A stretch of DNA of 64,000 nucleotides from Apodemus sylvaticus (taxonomy: Eukaryota > Chordata > Mammalia > Rodentia > Muridae): contig NC_067472.1 of assembly GCF_947179515.1 (NCBI RefSeq), positions 204,246,068 to 204,310,067 of the forward strand, written 5' to 3'. A program made the translations under genes and the position numbers. Below the pieces are notes generated by a model. The model did no database searches and was not told the DNA's origin. It worked only from the letters and a program-made list of their open reading frames with translations. The stretch's first letter is position 1. Every line of letters begins with the position of its first letter. Below are positions 21,317 through 32,960 of the stretch, in pieces.

Positions 21317-22246
21317 TTACTGTTTTCCTCCTATTATCCTTTGTAGGGCTGGGTTTGTGGATAGATATTGGGTAAACTTGCTTTTGTCGTGGAATATCTT
21401 GCTTTCTCCATCTATGGTGAATGAGAGTTTTGCTGGGTATAGTAGTCTTGGCTGACATTTGTGTTCTCTTAGAGTCTGCATGAGATCTGCCCAGGATCTT
21501 CTAGCTTTCATGGTCTCTGGTGAGAAGTCTGGTGTGATTCTGATAGGTCTTCCTTTATATGTTACTTGGCCTTTCTCTCTTACTGCCTTTAATATTCTTT
21601 CTTTGTTTAGTGCATTTGGGGTTTTGATTATTATGTGACGGGAGGTATTTCTGCTCAGGTCCAGTCTGTTTGGAGTTCTGTAGGCTTCTTGTATATTCAT
21701 AGGCATCTCTCTCTTTAAGTTAGGAAAGTTTTCTTCCATAATTTTGTTGAAGATACTTGCTGGCCCTTTCTGTTGTAAATCTTCACTCTCATCTATACCT
21801 ATAATCCTTAGGTTTGGTCTTCTCATTGTATCCTGGATTTCCTGGATGTTCTGGGATACAAGCTTTTTGCATTTTGCATTTTCTTTGACAGTTGAGTCAA
21901 TGGTTTCTATGGTATCTTTGGCATCTGAGATTCTTTCTTCCATCTCTTGTATTCTGTTGTTTATATTTGCATCTATGGCCCCTGATTTCTTCTCAAGGTT
22001 TTCTATCTCCAAAGTTGCCTCCCTTTGTGATTTTTTAGTTGTTTCTACTTCTGTTTTTAGATCCAGGATGGTTTTGCTCAGTTCCATCATTTGTTTGTTT
22101 GTGTTTTCCTGTAATTCTTTAAGAGATTTTTGTGTTTCCTCTTTCATGACTTCTGCCTGTTGACTCAAGTTCTCCTGCATTTCTTTAAGATTTTTTTGCC
22201 TTTCTTCTTTATTGGCTTCTATCTCTTTTTTAAGATGCTTCTCCAC
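21317..22246 (-). pseudogene. L1 copy A ORF1, N-terminus replaced
   Basis: A 309-codon frame for the L1 RNA-binding chaperone ORF1p. A long coiled coil (residues ~1-150, KEETQKSLKELQENTNKQMM) is followed by an RRM-like part (RRPNLRIIGIDESEDLQQKG) and a C-terminal domain (ITPDFSPETMKARRSWADLM). The apparent start is not real: the first ~6 codons and upstream in-frame codons (EFSPEELRIVEKHLKK) are ORF2 sequence of copy B fused in frame. A TAA after IIGGKQ cuts off the last residues; the continuing frame ends in EKGR. Otherwise this is the best-preserved L1 frame in the window. Confidence 0.88.
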
Positions 22247-23028
22247 TATCCGAAGTTCTTCAGGTGAAAATTCTTTGTTTAACTCTGTACCCCATTTTTA
22301 ATAGGGTTGTTTGGTTCTTTGGGGTCTAACTTCTTGAGTTCTTTGTATATATTGGATATTAGCCCTCTATCTGATATAGGGTTGGTGAAGATCTTTTCCC
22401 AATTTGTTGGTTGCTGATTTGTCCTTTGATGGTGTTCTTTGCCTTACAGAAACTTTGTAATTTTATGAGGTCCCATTTGTCAATTCTTGATCTTATAGCA
22501 TATGCTATTGCTGATCTGTTCAGAAACTTTCCCCCTGTACTGATATCCTCAAGGGTCTTCCCCAGTTTCTTTTCTATTAGCTTCAGAGTGTCTGGCTTTA
22601 TGTGTAGGTCCTTGATCCATTTGGAGTTGAGCTTAGTACAAGGAGACAAGGATGGATCAATTTGCATGCTTCTGCATGCTGACCTCCAGTTGAACCAGCA
22701 GCATTTGTTGAAAAGGCTATCTTTTTTCCATTAGATGTTTTCCACCCCTTTGTCGAGTATCAAGCGGCCATAGGTGTATGGGTTCATTTCTGGATCTTTA
22801 ATCCTGTTCCATTGATCCACCTGCGTGTCACTGTACCAATACCATGCAGTTTTTAACACTATTGCTCTGTAGTATTGCTTGAGGTCAGGGATACTTATTC
22901 CCCCAGAATTTCTTTTGTTATTGAGAATAGTTGTAGCTGTGCTGGGTTTTTTGTTATTCCAGAAGAATTTGAGAATTGCTCCTTCTAACTCTATGAAGAA
23001 TTGAGTTGGGATTTTGATGGGTATTGCG
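22233..23028 (-). mobile_element. LINE-1 copy B, internal ORF2 segment only
   Basis: This minus-strand segment matches copy A between about 17,905 and 18,690 (CTTCAGGTGAAAATTCTTTG at 22,260 and 17,911). It reads KLIEKKLGKTLEDISTGGKF in the frame at 22359-22667. It ends abruptly at about 23,028 inside ORF2 and is joined to copy A ORF1 at about 22,232. Both its 3' UTR and its 5' half are absent. Confidence 0.88.
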
Positions 23029-25600
23029 TTGTTTGAACTATTAAAGGAAGTCTGCTGACTTCTAAATTATATAACCAGTGACTTGCTATAACCCAAAAGA
23101 TCAATGACAAAGAGAACTTAGCAGCAGTGCGGAGGTAATGTGTGGTCAAATATGTGAACAATATCAACAAAATAGAAGTTATATTTGCTTGCACACATTA
23201 GAGATTATGTATCCCAGAAATATTCACTAAAAATAGTGACTGACAACAAAAGTTTCAATTGTTCACAAACATGGAAGACATCCTGAAACAGAAGTATGAC
23301 TTGGTGAGTCACAGTGGATCATCCTTATGACTATCATCTTTTTATTCCATGTACATTTTTCATTTCCCCCTGAATCTAGGGAAACATTTTAAGCAATATT
23401 TCGAGTGTTTATTCTTACTTTGATTTTATTCATGGAGGTCCATACATAAGATGCAATTACTCTGTCTGCTTTCTTCATATTTACAAATCTAGTAAGCTTG
23501 TTTTAAAATAACTGCCTCTTTGTTCAATCTTTTAGATAATCTCCGAGAACCAAATGCTGCTCTTCTGGGAAAACATTTTAGGATTTTATATAAAATTGCA
23601 TGAAATTCTTCTATTAAGCTAATGCTACCTTACCATCTAAATGCTGATATAGCACCATATATCTCATGGCTTCCTAGCTATCACAATAAAGTCCTGGAAA
23701 TTTTTATTGCCTAAAGGGTAATTAGGCATAAAATTTAAACCTGGCTTTGAGAAGCCTTTACAATGAGATAGGAATGTGGGATTATTCTGAGACTCTGGGC
23801 TATTTTGTTGTTGATGATGGTTTTGATTTTGCTTTTGTTTCATTTTGTAAAATAAGTAAAACTGTAAATGGTGTTCGTCTGGAGAGGAAAAATCATTGGT
23901 GGATTTTAAGTAAGAAAAATATAAATGAGTATTTGAGCTCAATGACTCAGTGTTTTGTCAGTTCTGATATAGAATATCCTTAGATTAAACCAATGATAAA
24001 AATGCTGTGAAATGATCAAAAATCCTGGGTACTGAGTTCAGCAATCAAGACTGAATTCTGATATAATTAGTGTAGAATGTGTGAAATTATACTCATTTTC
24101 AATGTGCTTTCTTCAACCAAAGAAAGGCAATATAAAATTAGTGTGGTTAAATATACCGTTGGCCTCTTGATGCTGGTTATGATTGGTTTAGAGAAATTAT
24201 AGAGTACCATTTTCTATTTGCCTTTCAAAAACTATACTAAAATATCAAAACTTTTACAGTACTGGTAATAAATGTTTATTTTGACTCTCAGTATTTGAAT
24301 TTCTGAATCATTATTAATTGGTCAACTGCCCATTGACCTGAAAAGAATATATTTTAGGACAGCATAACTGAGAATAAATATTCCTCATATTATATAGGGT
24401 CAAATATGAGAAGGAAAAAATAGGATTCAAAAGACCCTGGCATGGGAGATCCATAAGTCTCCAGTTTCCTCCACATAAGCATTATTTCAAATACCTCCCA
24501 ACATAATAAACCCGAGATTGCGCTCTTCCCATAGCTTCTGCATTGAGCCATCAGAGACATGGGAATGTTTCTGCTCAGATGGGTTTGCCTGTCTCTAGCT
24601 TTTTAGTTAGCCCTTGGGAGCTGTGAGTAGGATGGAATCCCACTTAAATGACCAAATTCAAAGCTCATCTTGCCTCCTGTTTCTATAAGGACCCTAACAA
24701 GTATGCACAGCCGTGAATGTGTCAAAGACATCCAAAGTTAATCAAATGACCAATGTGTATAACATACTGGTCATCACAAGGTGAAAACTGGAAAACATCC
24801 TCTTATATCAAATTGGACTATGATGATCTCACTTGAATATCTGACCTTACAATGTTTACATTTCTGACAAGAAGCCCACCCCTATGGTTTATTAAAGCTA
24901 ATATTTTCTCACAATTTTGAACTTTTAGCCTCCAAGAGTTTTAAATAAAATGTGATTTGTAACCATGCAAAATGACAGAGACCCTCTGTATTTGTCCTGT
25001 TTTATCACAGATTTCCTGGTAACATTTATAATCGAAAACTCTCCAAAATTTTTCAGATTAGACATGGTTGCAGTGTGGTAAGAAACATCATTTTTTCATC
25101 CACATGGAGCAAATACTTCATGTTCCCAGAATACTCCATCTATCATCAGCAACATAAAGGAACTAGAACATGGACTCAGCAGCTGCCACAGTAGGAGGAC
25201 ATGGACCCCTGGCCATTGTGCACTGACGTCCAGTGGCTCCTCTTCTCTAGGAGAGTATTGTAGGTGTGTGTAGATATTCTACTGCCATAACGTAAAACTT
25301 AGAGTCATTTAGCACTTAAACTATGAATTATAACAAACACCAATGAAGAATTTAATAGACCATGTAAAGGGAAACTTCACCTGTGGGTTATAAACTCCTG
25401 TTGTAAGAAATAGTCTCCAAATTTTGGTACCTCTTTCCAATGATCATGAATTTATATAAGAGGTAAATCCCAGAAATGAGATTCTGTAATTACTTAATTA
25501 AGGATGTGTCACTTGCTTTGATATGTAGAGTATTGATATAGATGTGTATAATACAAAGAACAACCACTCAACACCAAATTAGGTTTTCCCTACGTAAAAG
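23029..25600. other. AT-rich unique DNA, no gene seen
   Basis: No SINE, L1 or LTR was recognised over ~2.5 kb. The frame at 23747-23983 (plus) has no recognisable domain. Confidence 0.4.
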
Positions 25601-25715
25601 ATCTGGCTGTTCTGAAATTTCCTGTGTAGTCCAGGCTGACCTTAAACTTACAAAGATCCATCCTCTTGGCTCAGCTTCTGAGATCTGGGTATAAAGGCAT
25701 GTTCCACCATGCTTT
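25600..25715 (-). repeat. Old B1 SINE, diverged
   Basis: TGTGTAGTCCAGGCTGACCT, TTAAACTTACAAAGATCCAT and AAAGGCATGTTCCACCATGC are recognisable B1 sequence in reverse with many substitutions. The frame 25568-25945 overlaps it and is not a gene. Confidence 0.7.
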
Positions 25716-27640
25716 TCTCTTATGATAGTCTTAAAATATAGCGTAATGTACCCAGATGAGAGACATAGACACCATGATCTCCCATTTGAGCTCTTGGTTG
25801 GGGGGGGAAGGGGGTAGTAGCGAGGAAGCCAAGGACTGTAGAAGAAATATAGCCAGCCAAGTTGTGTTTTGAAGTGCAGATACTGCTGATAATTTGCAGT
25901 TGGCCATTGCTGTTCAGTCAGAAAGTAACACAGGTGAACTAACATGTTGGTACTATTTCATTGTTTGACTCTAATACCTATATGTATAGCTTTCAAGGCA
26001 AACACAGAAATTACTTTGTATACCAGAAGCATGGGCCATATACTACAAGTTATCCGATGTCTTATCAAGCAATGCCATTATTAGAAATTTTGTAATACTG
26101 ATGACTTATTTTCTGTGTATGTGTGGTGAAGCATAAGGCATGCAAGCTATGAAACAGGAGGGGCATGCAAGAACCAAGTGAGATCAATTACGGCAAATAA
26201 TGATTCCCTGTATTAGATTCAGAGAAACCAGAAGGCAATATGGATATAACATTACAAACACCTTTTCAAACTACTCTTGCACCAATAAAAAACCAAGTAT
26301 TTTATAAATTCCCACCCATTGTTTGTTTGGACAGAATGCTGCCTTCTCCTGTACTTGTGAGTTTCATTTTGGGTTTCTACAACTGACCTATTTCACATAG
26401 TTTCTGGGTACCTTTCTTCTAAGTGAATTATTTTATCAAACTGATGAATGTACAGATAACCTATTCATGAGGGTAAGATCCTTTTAAAACAGATATAAAT
26501 CCCACTGAAGTTTGAGTCTTCTGATTTAAAGAAAAAGGAAAAAAAGAGAAATGATACAATATTCCCATGATTTGAACTGATTTCAGAAAAGACCCAAACT
26601 CACCAGTTTTTAGAATGAAATGAATCTTTGGAAGTGCCCTATTGATTTTCCAACTGTCAATATCTTCAGCAGTGTTTTGACTCCAAAATACTCTAGATTG
26701 TACTTTAATATAATTGCCTCCGAGATTACTAAATCTTATAATTTAAAACATTTATAGACACTTATTTGATATTACCATTTAATTAGATATACACATTGTT
26801 CTTTGATATATATTGATCTTTTTATGCTACTGAGCTATATAAAATTGGCACATAATAAGGCTTAGAATATTTTAAATATGCTACTAGATTTCCATTGGAA
26901 ATATTCTTTCACTGTCCAAGATCTATTTTAGCACTATGCCTGTGCCAGGAATTTATTGTGCATGTTAGCAAGTTATCATGTTAGACACATGAGAATTACT
27001 GCCCATTCCCTAGGTTTATTAGAGTAGAAGTTACTGTCATCAATGACTATACTCATGTAGTCAATTATAATGAGAGAAAATGTGGAGTAAATCTGTGTTT
27101 GCTCATCACTTCTACAGAATGAAACCACTGGAGAATGATTGACATTTGCTTGGGTTCTTAAATGCGACAGCATCTTTAGATTGTAGACACTGGAAAATAA
27201 CAAGTCACAGATGAAGGAAATAAAACTCTCAGTACTATAGTGCATAAAGAAAGCTTTCTTAAAATCACAAATATTAGGATTCATAATAGAGGCATAACAG
27301 ACAGGAAGTAAAAGAGAAACTTGTTCTGTGAAAGAGAACTATCCCAATAGTAACTTGGAATGGCATGCTTGGGAAAGATATTTGTAGAAGAAAAGAAAAA
27401 GTAAGAGAACACTGACCACCAAAATGCTTTGGTGAACAGAAGTGTGATTCAGTCTTGAAGATTAATTAATTCCAAGAAACATTGATGTTCCAAAGTTGGA
27501 AAACTCGATGGGGAATAAAATATATTTGGAAGCTAAAATAGAAAAAAAGTGAAATGTCTTCTTCATTCCTTTCAGTTGTAGCTATGCGTCCATTATTGCC
27601 ATAGCTCTGGTTTACTTTAAAAGACACATTTGTACTTCAG
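25716..27640. other. AT-rich unique DNA, no gene seen
   Basis: No repeat family or exon-like frame with supported splice sites was found in this stretch. Confidence 0.4.
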
Positions 27641-27844
27641 GTGTTTGGATCTGAAATAACCGAAGTTTGTCCTTATCCCACACAGGATATGTTATCCATA
27701 ATTGCGGGAAGAGGCCAAAGTTCATATCAAATATTCAGAGTCGTACCAGAAAAACCACACTGGTCCCTGAGGGATAAGATTTACACTGAACTGCATATTA
27801 ACTGTAGTGAAGAATCTGTGCTCACAGTAGCTTCCGTTTTAAAG
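27641..27844 (+). CDS. Candidate internal coding exon, unidentified protein
   Basis: The 204-bp block is preceded by TTGTACTTCAG and followed by GTAAGA (a strong donor). It is open in phase 0 at both ends (68 codons) and reads VFGSEITEVCPYPTQDMLSI, then IFRVVPEKPHWSLRDK and NCSEESVLTVASVLK. Composition is that of a globular protein, with one N-glycosylation-type NCS. I do not recognise the family. A phase-compatible terminal exon candidate lies at 31401-31553. No upstream exon or promoter was identified. It may be a live exon or a fragment of a duplicated gene. Confidence 0.45.
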
Positions 27845-29200
27845 GTAAGAACAATTTTTGCATCACCAACATTCAGCATCACTCTAGAGATGTACATTTT
27901 AACCTTGAGATTGCCTGATGATGATAGTTTTCTTGAACTATGGACACATGACCTCTGAATAAGAGGCATGTTATGTAAAATTCTCATAAGCTCAAAGATT
28001 AATCACCAAGACACAGGTGAACACCTTGTCTTGGAAGTTAACTTCCTTATTTATTGGAAGGGCTTGTTTTGGCATTGCAAATGTTCCCAGAGATTTACAC
28101 TCTGTGATCTGAAAGACCTCTATAACTGTACCATGTCAATTAATAGCAAAGTAAGAAAAATAGTGCTAAAAATGTGTTTTACAAAATCCATGCCTTAAAT
28201 CATACTTAACAAAAAAAAAACCTATTCCTCATAAATAAACATAGTACAAAATAGCTGGTCCAATACACACTTACAATAAGTTTTGAAAGAGTTGAGTGTT
28301 GCCCTCTGTCCAGTAGATAAACTTAATTCTTTTCCTTCTCTACCAAAAAAATAAAGCAGCACTTTTACATTAGTGAGATATTGCCATTTTAACCCCATGT
28401 CAAATAGTGAAGAATTAGCCTCCCTACTTCTAAATAGTCTACCAAGTTTAAGTTACCAGTGGGCAGCAGTAACTCTGGAGCAATTATCACTATTTTATTT
28501 TTATTTGGGCCATGATCTGAGTTTGCCTCTCAGTAGATTATAGAGCTATGGTCCCAAACATCAAAAGAAAAGATAATGCTCTGAGAATAGGCATGGTTGA
28601 TAATATTAGGCAAAGTTACTGAATGATCCATCCTTGGCCCTGGAGCTTTCAAAGTGTGTCTGGCTCTAATTGCCAGAAACCTGGGACCACGTTATGGGGA
28701 GGAAAGTGAAGATCAGTAACTGGAGGTGGCCATGAGTTTTCACAGCAATTTAAAGGTACAGGAACACCTGGGAACCTTCCATTTGTCTGATTTGTAATCC
28801 TTGGTACAACATGAAAGTTAATTGTGGTATTTCATGAGCAAAGACACTTTTCTGTCCTCAAACATGCTGCTTACAATTAATTAAATAGCTGATTATTTCC
28901 ACATCTTAAGGAATGGAAGTGAAATTGTAAGACCTTCTCACATGTAAAGCAGGGTGTTGAATAAGAAAGTTCACCACATTCCAAGTGTGCCTGTATACAG
29001 AGGTATACTTGTATATTACAACTTTACACTCTGTGATCAGAAAGACAAATTGACCCAATTATACAACAGGAAGGAGGTATTTTCTGTCCCTGCCATTGTT
29101 TAATTGTTGCTTATTTACAGAAAGAACACTTACAATTTTTGTATGTTTGTTTTGTTAGTTTTATATAGTTACTGTTTCTTTTTTCCTTTATTCAGCTGTT
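27845..29200. other. AT-rich DNA, possible intron
   Basis: Contains a 24-bp direct repeat TTTACACTCTGTGATC[T/A]GAAAGAC at 28094-28117 and 29023-29046 (23/24 identical). No gene or known element was recognised. Confidence 0.4.
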
Positions 29201-29204
29201 ATTA

Positions 29205-29700
29205 GTATTATTACACATTTATTTATGTATGTATTTATTTATTTTACATCTTGAATGCTGACCTCTACCTCCTCACCTGTTACAGAGTCTTTTCCCTTCT
29301 CCCCTGAGTGGGTTAGGGATCCCATGTGTTATCCTTGCACCCCGACACATCAACTCTCTTCAGGGTTAGCACATTTGCTCCTACTGAGGCCAGTTGGTGA
29401 AGGGCTTCCACAGACAGCCAAAAGCTTTAGGAATAACCCCTGTATTTGACTTTGTTGGTCTTCCTGTAGACTCCCAATCTCCACCAGTGCCCTGAATCCC
29501 TTCCCTAACTGTTCCATAATAGTCAAAGTGCTCTATTCAGTGTTTGCCTGTGGGTCTCTTTATCAATTTTAGTCAGCTGCTGGGTGATGCCTCTCAGAGA
29601 GCAGTTATAAAGGCTCCTTTCAGGATGTCCCACAGAGAAGCTGGCCTCCTTTGAAACAGACAGACCTTGAGGCTCTGAATTGGAGTGCAGTTCTCTGATT
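29205..29700 (-). mobile_element. LINE-1 (Lx-type) 3' UTR fragment
   Basis: Minus-strand Lx-like 3' UTR sequence: a TTTA-rich tail (29,217-29,245), then ACAGAGTCTTTTCCCTTCTC, TCAGGGTTAGCACATTTGC, CAGACAGCCAAAAGCTTTAG, GTTGGTCTTCCTGTAGACTC and GATGCCTCTCAGAGAGCAG. The frames inside are shadows. Confidence 0.7.
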
Positions 29701-29904
29701 GCAGGTAGTAGTGTGGACTGGAAACCAGGAAAAGCACTTAGAACAGACAGTAGGGTTATTTCACTGATAATGCAGCCAGAACTCTGCATCTTTGATTCTA
29801 ATTTTAGGTAAGAACACATGGGCTTCTGCCTGTAGTTTCCACCTTAGAGGCAAGTTTCCAGTTGGTGATAGGCTGAGAATATCTTAAGGAAGTAGGGTCT
29901 CAAC

Positions 29905-30094
29905 CAGTTGTTCTTAGCCTTCCTAATCCTCGGAAATCATGCTGTGATCATCCATAACCATGACATCATTTTGATGTCATTTCATAACTGAAATTTTACT
30001 ACTATTATGGAGTATTATGCATACTCTATGGAATATCGATATACAGGATATGTGACCCCCAAAAGTATTGTGGCACACAAGTTGAGAATCACTG
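29905..30094. mobile_element. URR1-type nonautonomous hAT DNA transposon
   Basis: Starts CAGTTGTTCTTAGCC and ends GTTGAGAATCACTG, matching terminal inverted repeats of the rodent URR1/MER5-like family. Inside are CATAACTGAAATTTTACTAC and GATATGTGACCCCCAAAAG. Flanks GTCTCAAC and GACTAAAC agree at 6 of 8 positions, consistent with an old 8-bp hAT target duplication. Confidence 0.85.
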
Positions 30095-30464
30095 GACTAA
30101 ACTGCTATTTTTAAACAGAAATGTTTCTCAAATACTTTCTAAAATGTACATTGATCATTAATTTTCTTGTGATTTTCCTCATTAAAAAGGATTTCATTAG
30201 AAATAGTTAAGGTAGCGTTGCTTTCTTCTGATTTATATGAAAATTGGCTTAGTGTCCTTAATGACCAATCTCTGCTTGGAAAATTTTCTGCTATACACAG
30301 GTATTGATACAGTAAACACTTGGGGAACTGCACATAGTTAGAATCAATGTATTTTCAAGGTACATTGGTTTGTATTTACAGGATTATAAACTGGACTAAT
30401 GTCCCATGCCAAGAGATATCCTTTGCTCAGACATGTATATTCACTTTATAAACCGGTGCATTTT

Positions 30465-30620
30465 TCAAGCAAGAGTGTTGTACGGTGTCTGTAATCCCAC
30501 CACTTGAGGGTCTTCTACATTATAACTGTCATGGTTTGGAAGACAGAGCATGCTACACAGTTGTGTGCAGGTCAGACTAAAGTATTGGTTTGAATTCCTG
30601 TGTGAGACAAATTAAAAGAA
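30465..30620 (+). repeat. Very diverged B1-like sequence
   Basis: GGTGTCTGTAATCCCACCAC and TTTGAATTCCTGTGTGAGAC, followed by AAATTAAAAG, resemble an ancient B1/ID-B1 monomer. The match is weak. Confidence 0.35.
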
Positions 30621-31024
30621 GTGTGTATGTATAATACCTGTGGGTTATTGACATCCTAGTATTATCACCATGGTATTGAGAATATTGCACATGTTAAATA
30701 TATGTCATTGATTAGAACATGAAGCTATTTCTGAGTTCCCCTTTCTCAACTATAACTTCCTAGAGAAGTATGGGTAAGGCATCTCTTTGACTTCTGTGAA
30801 TCATTTTCCTGTACAATATTCCATACAATGATTTCTTTGGTAACAGGAGCTTTGTGCTCCCATTTCTACCCAGGACTCCAGCATCTCTGCCTTCCCTATA
30901 GCAGGAGCTGTTAACCTGCATTGTGTTGGGTCACTAGTGTGCTTTCTGCTTCTTGTATTGCAGAGTGTTGCAAAAGAATTACATGGATTCATACTACAAT
31001 AGATATTAAATATGTCCCCATGGT

Positions 31025-31165
31025 GGCTGGAAAGATGGTTCCCTTTTTAACAATACTGTTTCCATACACAGAACACACATGACCTGCAACAATCTTCATT
31101 CATTCTATTTCCAGGGAACCTGACACCTTCCTCTGGGTTCTGAAGGTAGCAGTTGTACATGTAGT
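31025..31165 (+). repeat. Diverged B2/B3-like SINE
   Basis: GGTGGCTGGAAAGATGGTTC at the start and CTCTGGGTTCTGAAGGTAGC near the end follow the B2/B3 layout with heavy divergence. Confidence 0.45.
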
Positions 31166-31400
31166 ACTGAGAAATTCATACATGATTTTCAAAGTTTCCT
31201 ACAATTTTATAAGGAGAATTGATTTGAAGAAAATATTTAGGGCAATACTTAAGCTGTATATTCTTATTTCTTTTGAATTTTGAATATACTATGAGCTGGT
31301 CTACAAAACATTTATGCTGATCTTTCTTTGTATTCAGAGTTTTGTAAGCAACATTAATTGTAAGACAATCAACAGTAAAATTTTCCTTTTTTATGTATAG

Positions 31401-31553
31401 TATTCTACTGAAGATGCCATGTACAAATTACATCCTGCTAAAACAGCTTATCTCTGTGCTATTAAAATGAAAACCTCTATGAGGAATCACTTAGACACCC
31501 ACACCTTATCTGTCCGCGTAGCCCCTCATGTGCTGTGGGATCCAACTTGCTGA
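31401..31553 (+). CDS. Candidate terminal coding exon, unidentified protein
   Basis: Preceded by TTTTCCTTTTTTATGTATAG, a good acceptor. It is open in phase 0 for 50 codons and ends in TGA: YSTEDAMYKLHPAKTAYLCA, IKMKTSMRNHLDTHTLSVRV, APHVLWDPTC. The phase matches the exon candidate ending at 27844 (intron about 3.56 kb). The last residues may be read-through from a lost splice donor, in which case this is a decayed exon. A 7-bp-stem hairpin TTGGGAG-TGAT-CTCCCAA follows at 31563-31580. The family is not recognised. Confidence 0.4.
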   Translation, partial: YSTEDAMYKLHPAKTAYLCAIKMKTSMRNHLDTHTLSVRVAPHVLWDPTC

Positions 31554-32280
31554 ACTCATGATTTGGGAGTGATCTCCCAAAATAGGTAAGGGGATATGAT
31601 TATTCCCTTTGGGAACAAAGTCTTCATTGTGATCCAGGAATTGGGAATGCCTCAGAAAGGTCACTGAGTTAAAGGACAAACTAGGATTGCATTCTTCTGG
31701 AGTTGGAGTGTCTGTTATATAATTTGCGTTCTTTTAGCACTTGCTTTTACTTCTGCAAAATAGAATCATGTATGTTTGAATTATTTCAGGTACAGTATAA
31801 TGTACCTCAGTCTTTTTTTCTGTAGCTCTTAATTTTACTATGAAGCTGTATGCATTGATATTTTTATTACTTTCATTATTTACTTTATATCCTGATTGCA
31901 GTACCCTCCTCTAAGTCCCATCCTCAAAACCCCTTCTTCTATCAGTTTAATTTTAATTTAAAACTTTACTTAATTTATATTTAATTTTTAATTTTGGGTG
32001 GAAGTTTCCAGGGGAAAGAGTAGATGTGGTCAGACTAGAAAAGGAGTGTTACTGGGTGGCATGATGAGAAATTCACAGAGAATCAATAAATACCATATGT
32101 TTTGAAAAGGAAAAAAGTTAGACAACCCAAAAAAGACAATAACAAAAGAAGAAAAGAAAGCTAGGATTCTCTTTAACAACTAGCTTCCAGAAATAAGGTC
32201 CACAGGAAGAAAGTCATACTAGTATTACTCAAAAAAAGAGTAAGATAGGCCAAGAAATAGGTTCCTCAATTTAGAAAGTG

Positions 32281-32640
32281 TCTTAATTTATTACTGTTGC
32301 TATGATAAAACACTGATGAAAAGCAACTTACAGAGGACAGGTTAACACTTCACGATATACTCCTTGTTACAGTTAACTACTGAGGAAAGTCAGGGCCCAA
32401 ACTGAAGCAATGCAGGAATCTAGAGGAAAGAACTGAAGCAGAGGCTGTGTAGGAGTGCTGCCTCATGACCCGCACCTCATACCTTTCTTTATCTCAATAT
32501 AGCTCAAGGGTGGCACCATCCTGCAGATCTTGTCCTTACAAACTCCATTGTTAATCAGGACAATATCCCATAGACTTCCCTAGACAATCGGCCAATCTGG
32601 TGTTGCAGTTTCTCAACTAAAATTCCTCTTCTCACCAACT
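32281..32640 (-). repeat. Rodent mid-repetitive element (RMER1-like)
   Basis: Starts GTCTTAATTTATTACTGTTGC then TATGATAAAACACTGATG, the reverse complement of the element end seen at 46.39 and 47.93 kb, and continues through CCTGCAGATCTTGTCC and GACAATATCCCATAGACTTC. Confidence 0.6.
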
Positions 32641-32960
32641 TGTCTTAGTCATTTTTCTATTGCTTTAATAAAGCACCGAGATTAAAGCAGCTCATAGAAT
32701 GAAATACTTATTTGGGAATTAGATATCCAGAGAGATTAATGTCCTTCAAAGTCATGACAGAGGAGCATAGCTGCAGGAAGGTAGGATGACCAACAGGAAG
32801 CAGAGAGTTGGTAGCTCTCATCTTAGGCAGCAAACACGAAGCACAGAGAGTACACTGCAAATGGCACCTGCCTTCTGTGACCTTAAATTCTAATCAATGA
32901 CAAACCTCCTATGAGGAAGCCAAGCCACTTCAACCACCCAAAAGTTATCACAAAGATGGT
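32641..32960 (-). repeat. Rodent mid-repetitive element, second copy
   Basis: Begins TGTCTTAGTCATTTTTCTAT, directly behind the previous copy in the same orientation. Contains GACAGAGGAGCATAGCTGCA, GGAAGCAGAGAGTTGG and TGAGGAAGCCAAGCCACTTC. It overlaps the start of a meaningless frame at 32911-33192. Confidence 0.55.

Larger units (their letters stand above)
17066..22232 (-). mobile_element. LINE-1 copy A (rat-type), lacks its 5' end
   Basis: Read on the minus strand the order is ORF1 (22,232-21,317), endonuclease (21,227-20,700), linker and reverse transcriptase (20,600-18,900), C-terminal region (18,892-17,335) and 3' UTR to a T-rich end at 17,066. The 3' UTR ends with the rat-type GGGGAAATCATTTGG-like block seen reversed at 17,117. 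ORF2 is broken by several frameshifts and an (AT)33 tract. The ORF1 N-terminus and 5' UTR are replaced by ORF2 sequence of copy B at about 22,232. Confidence 0.92.
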
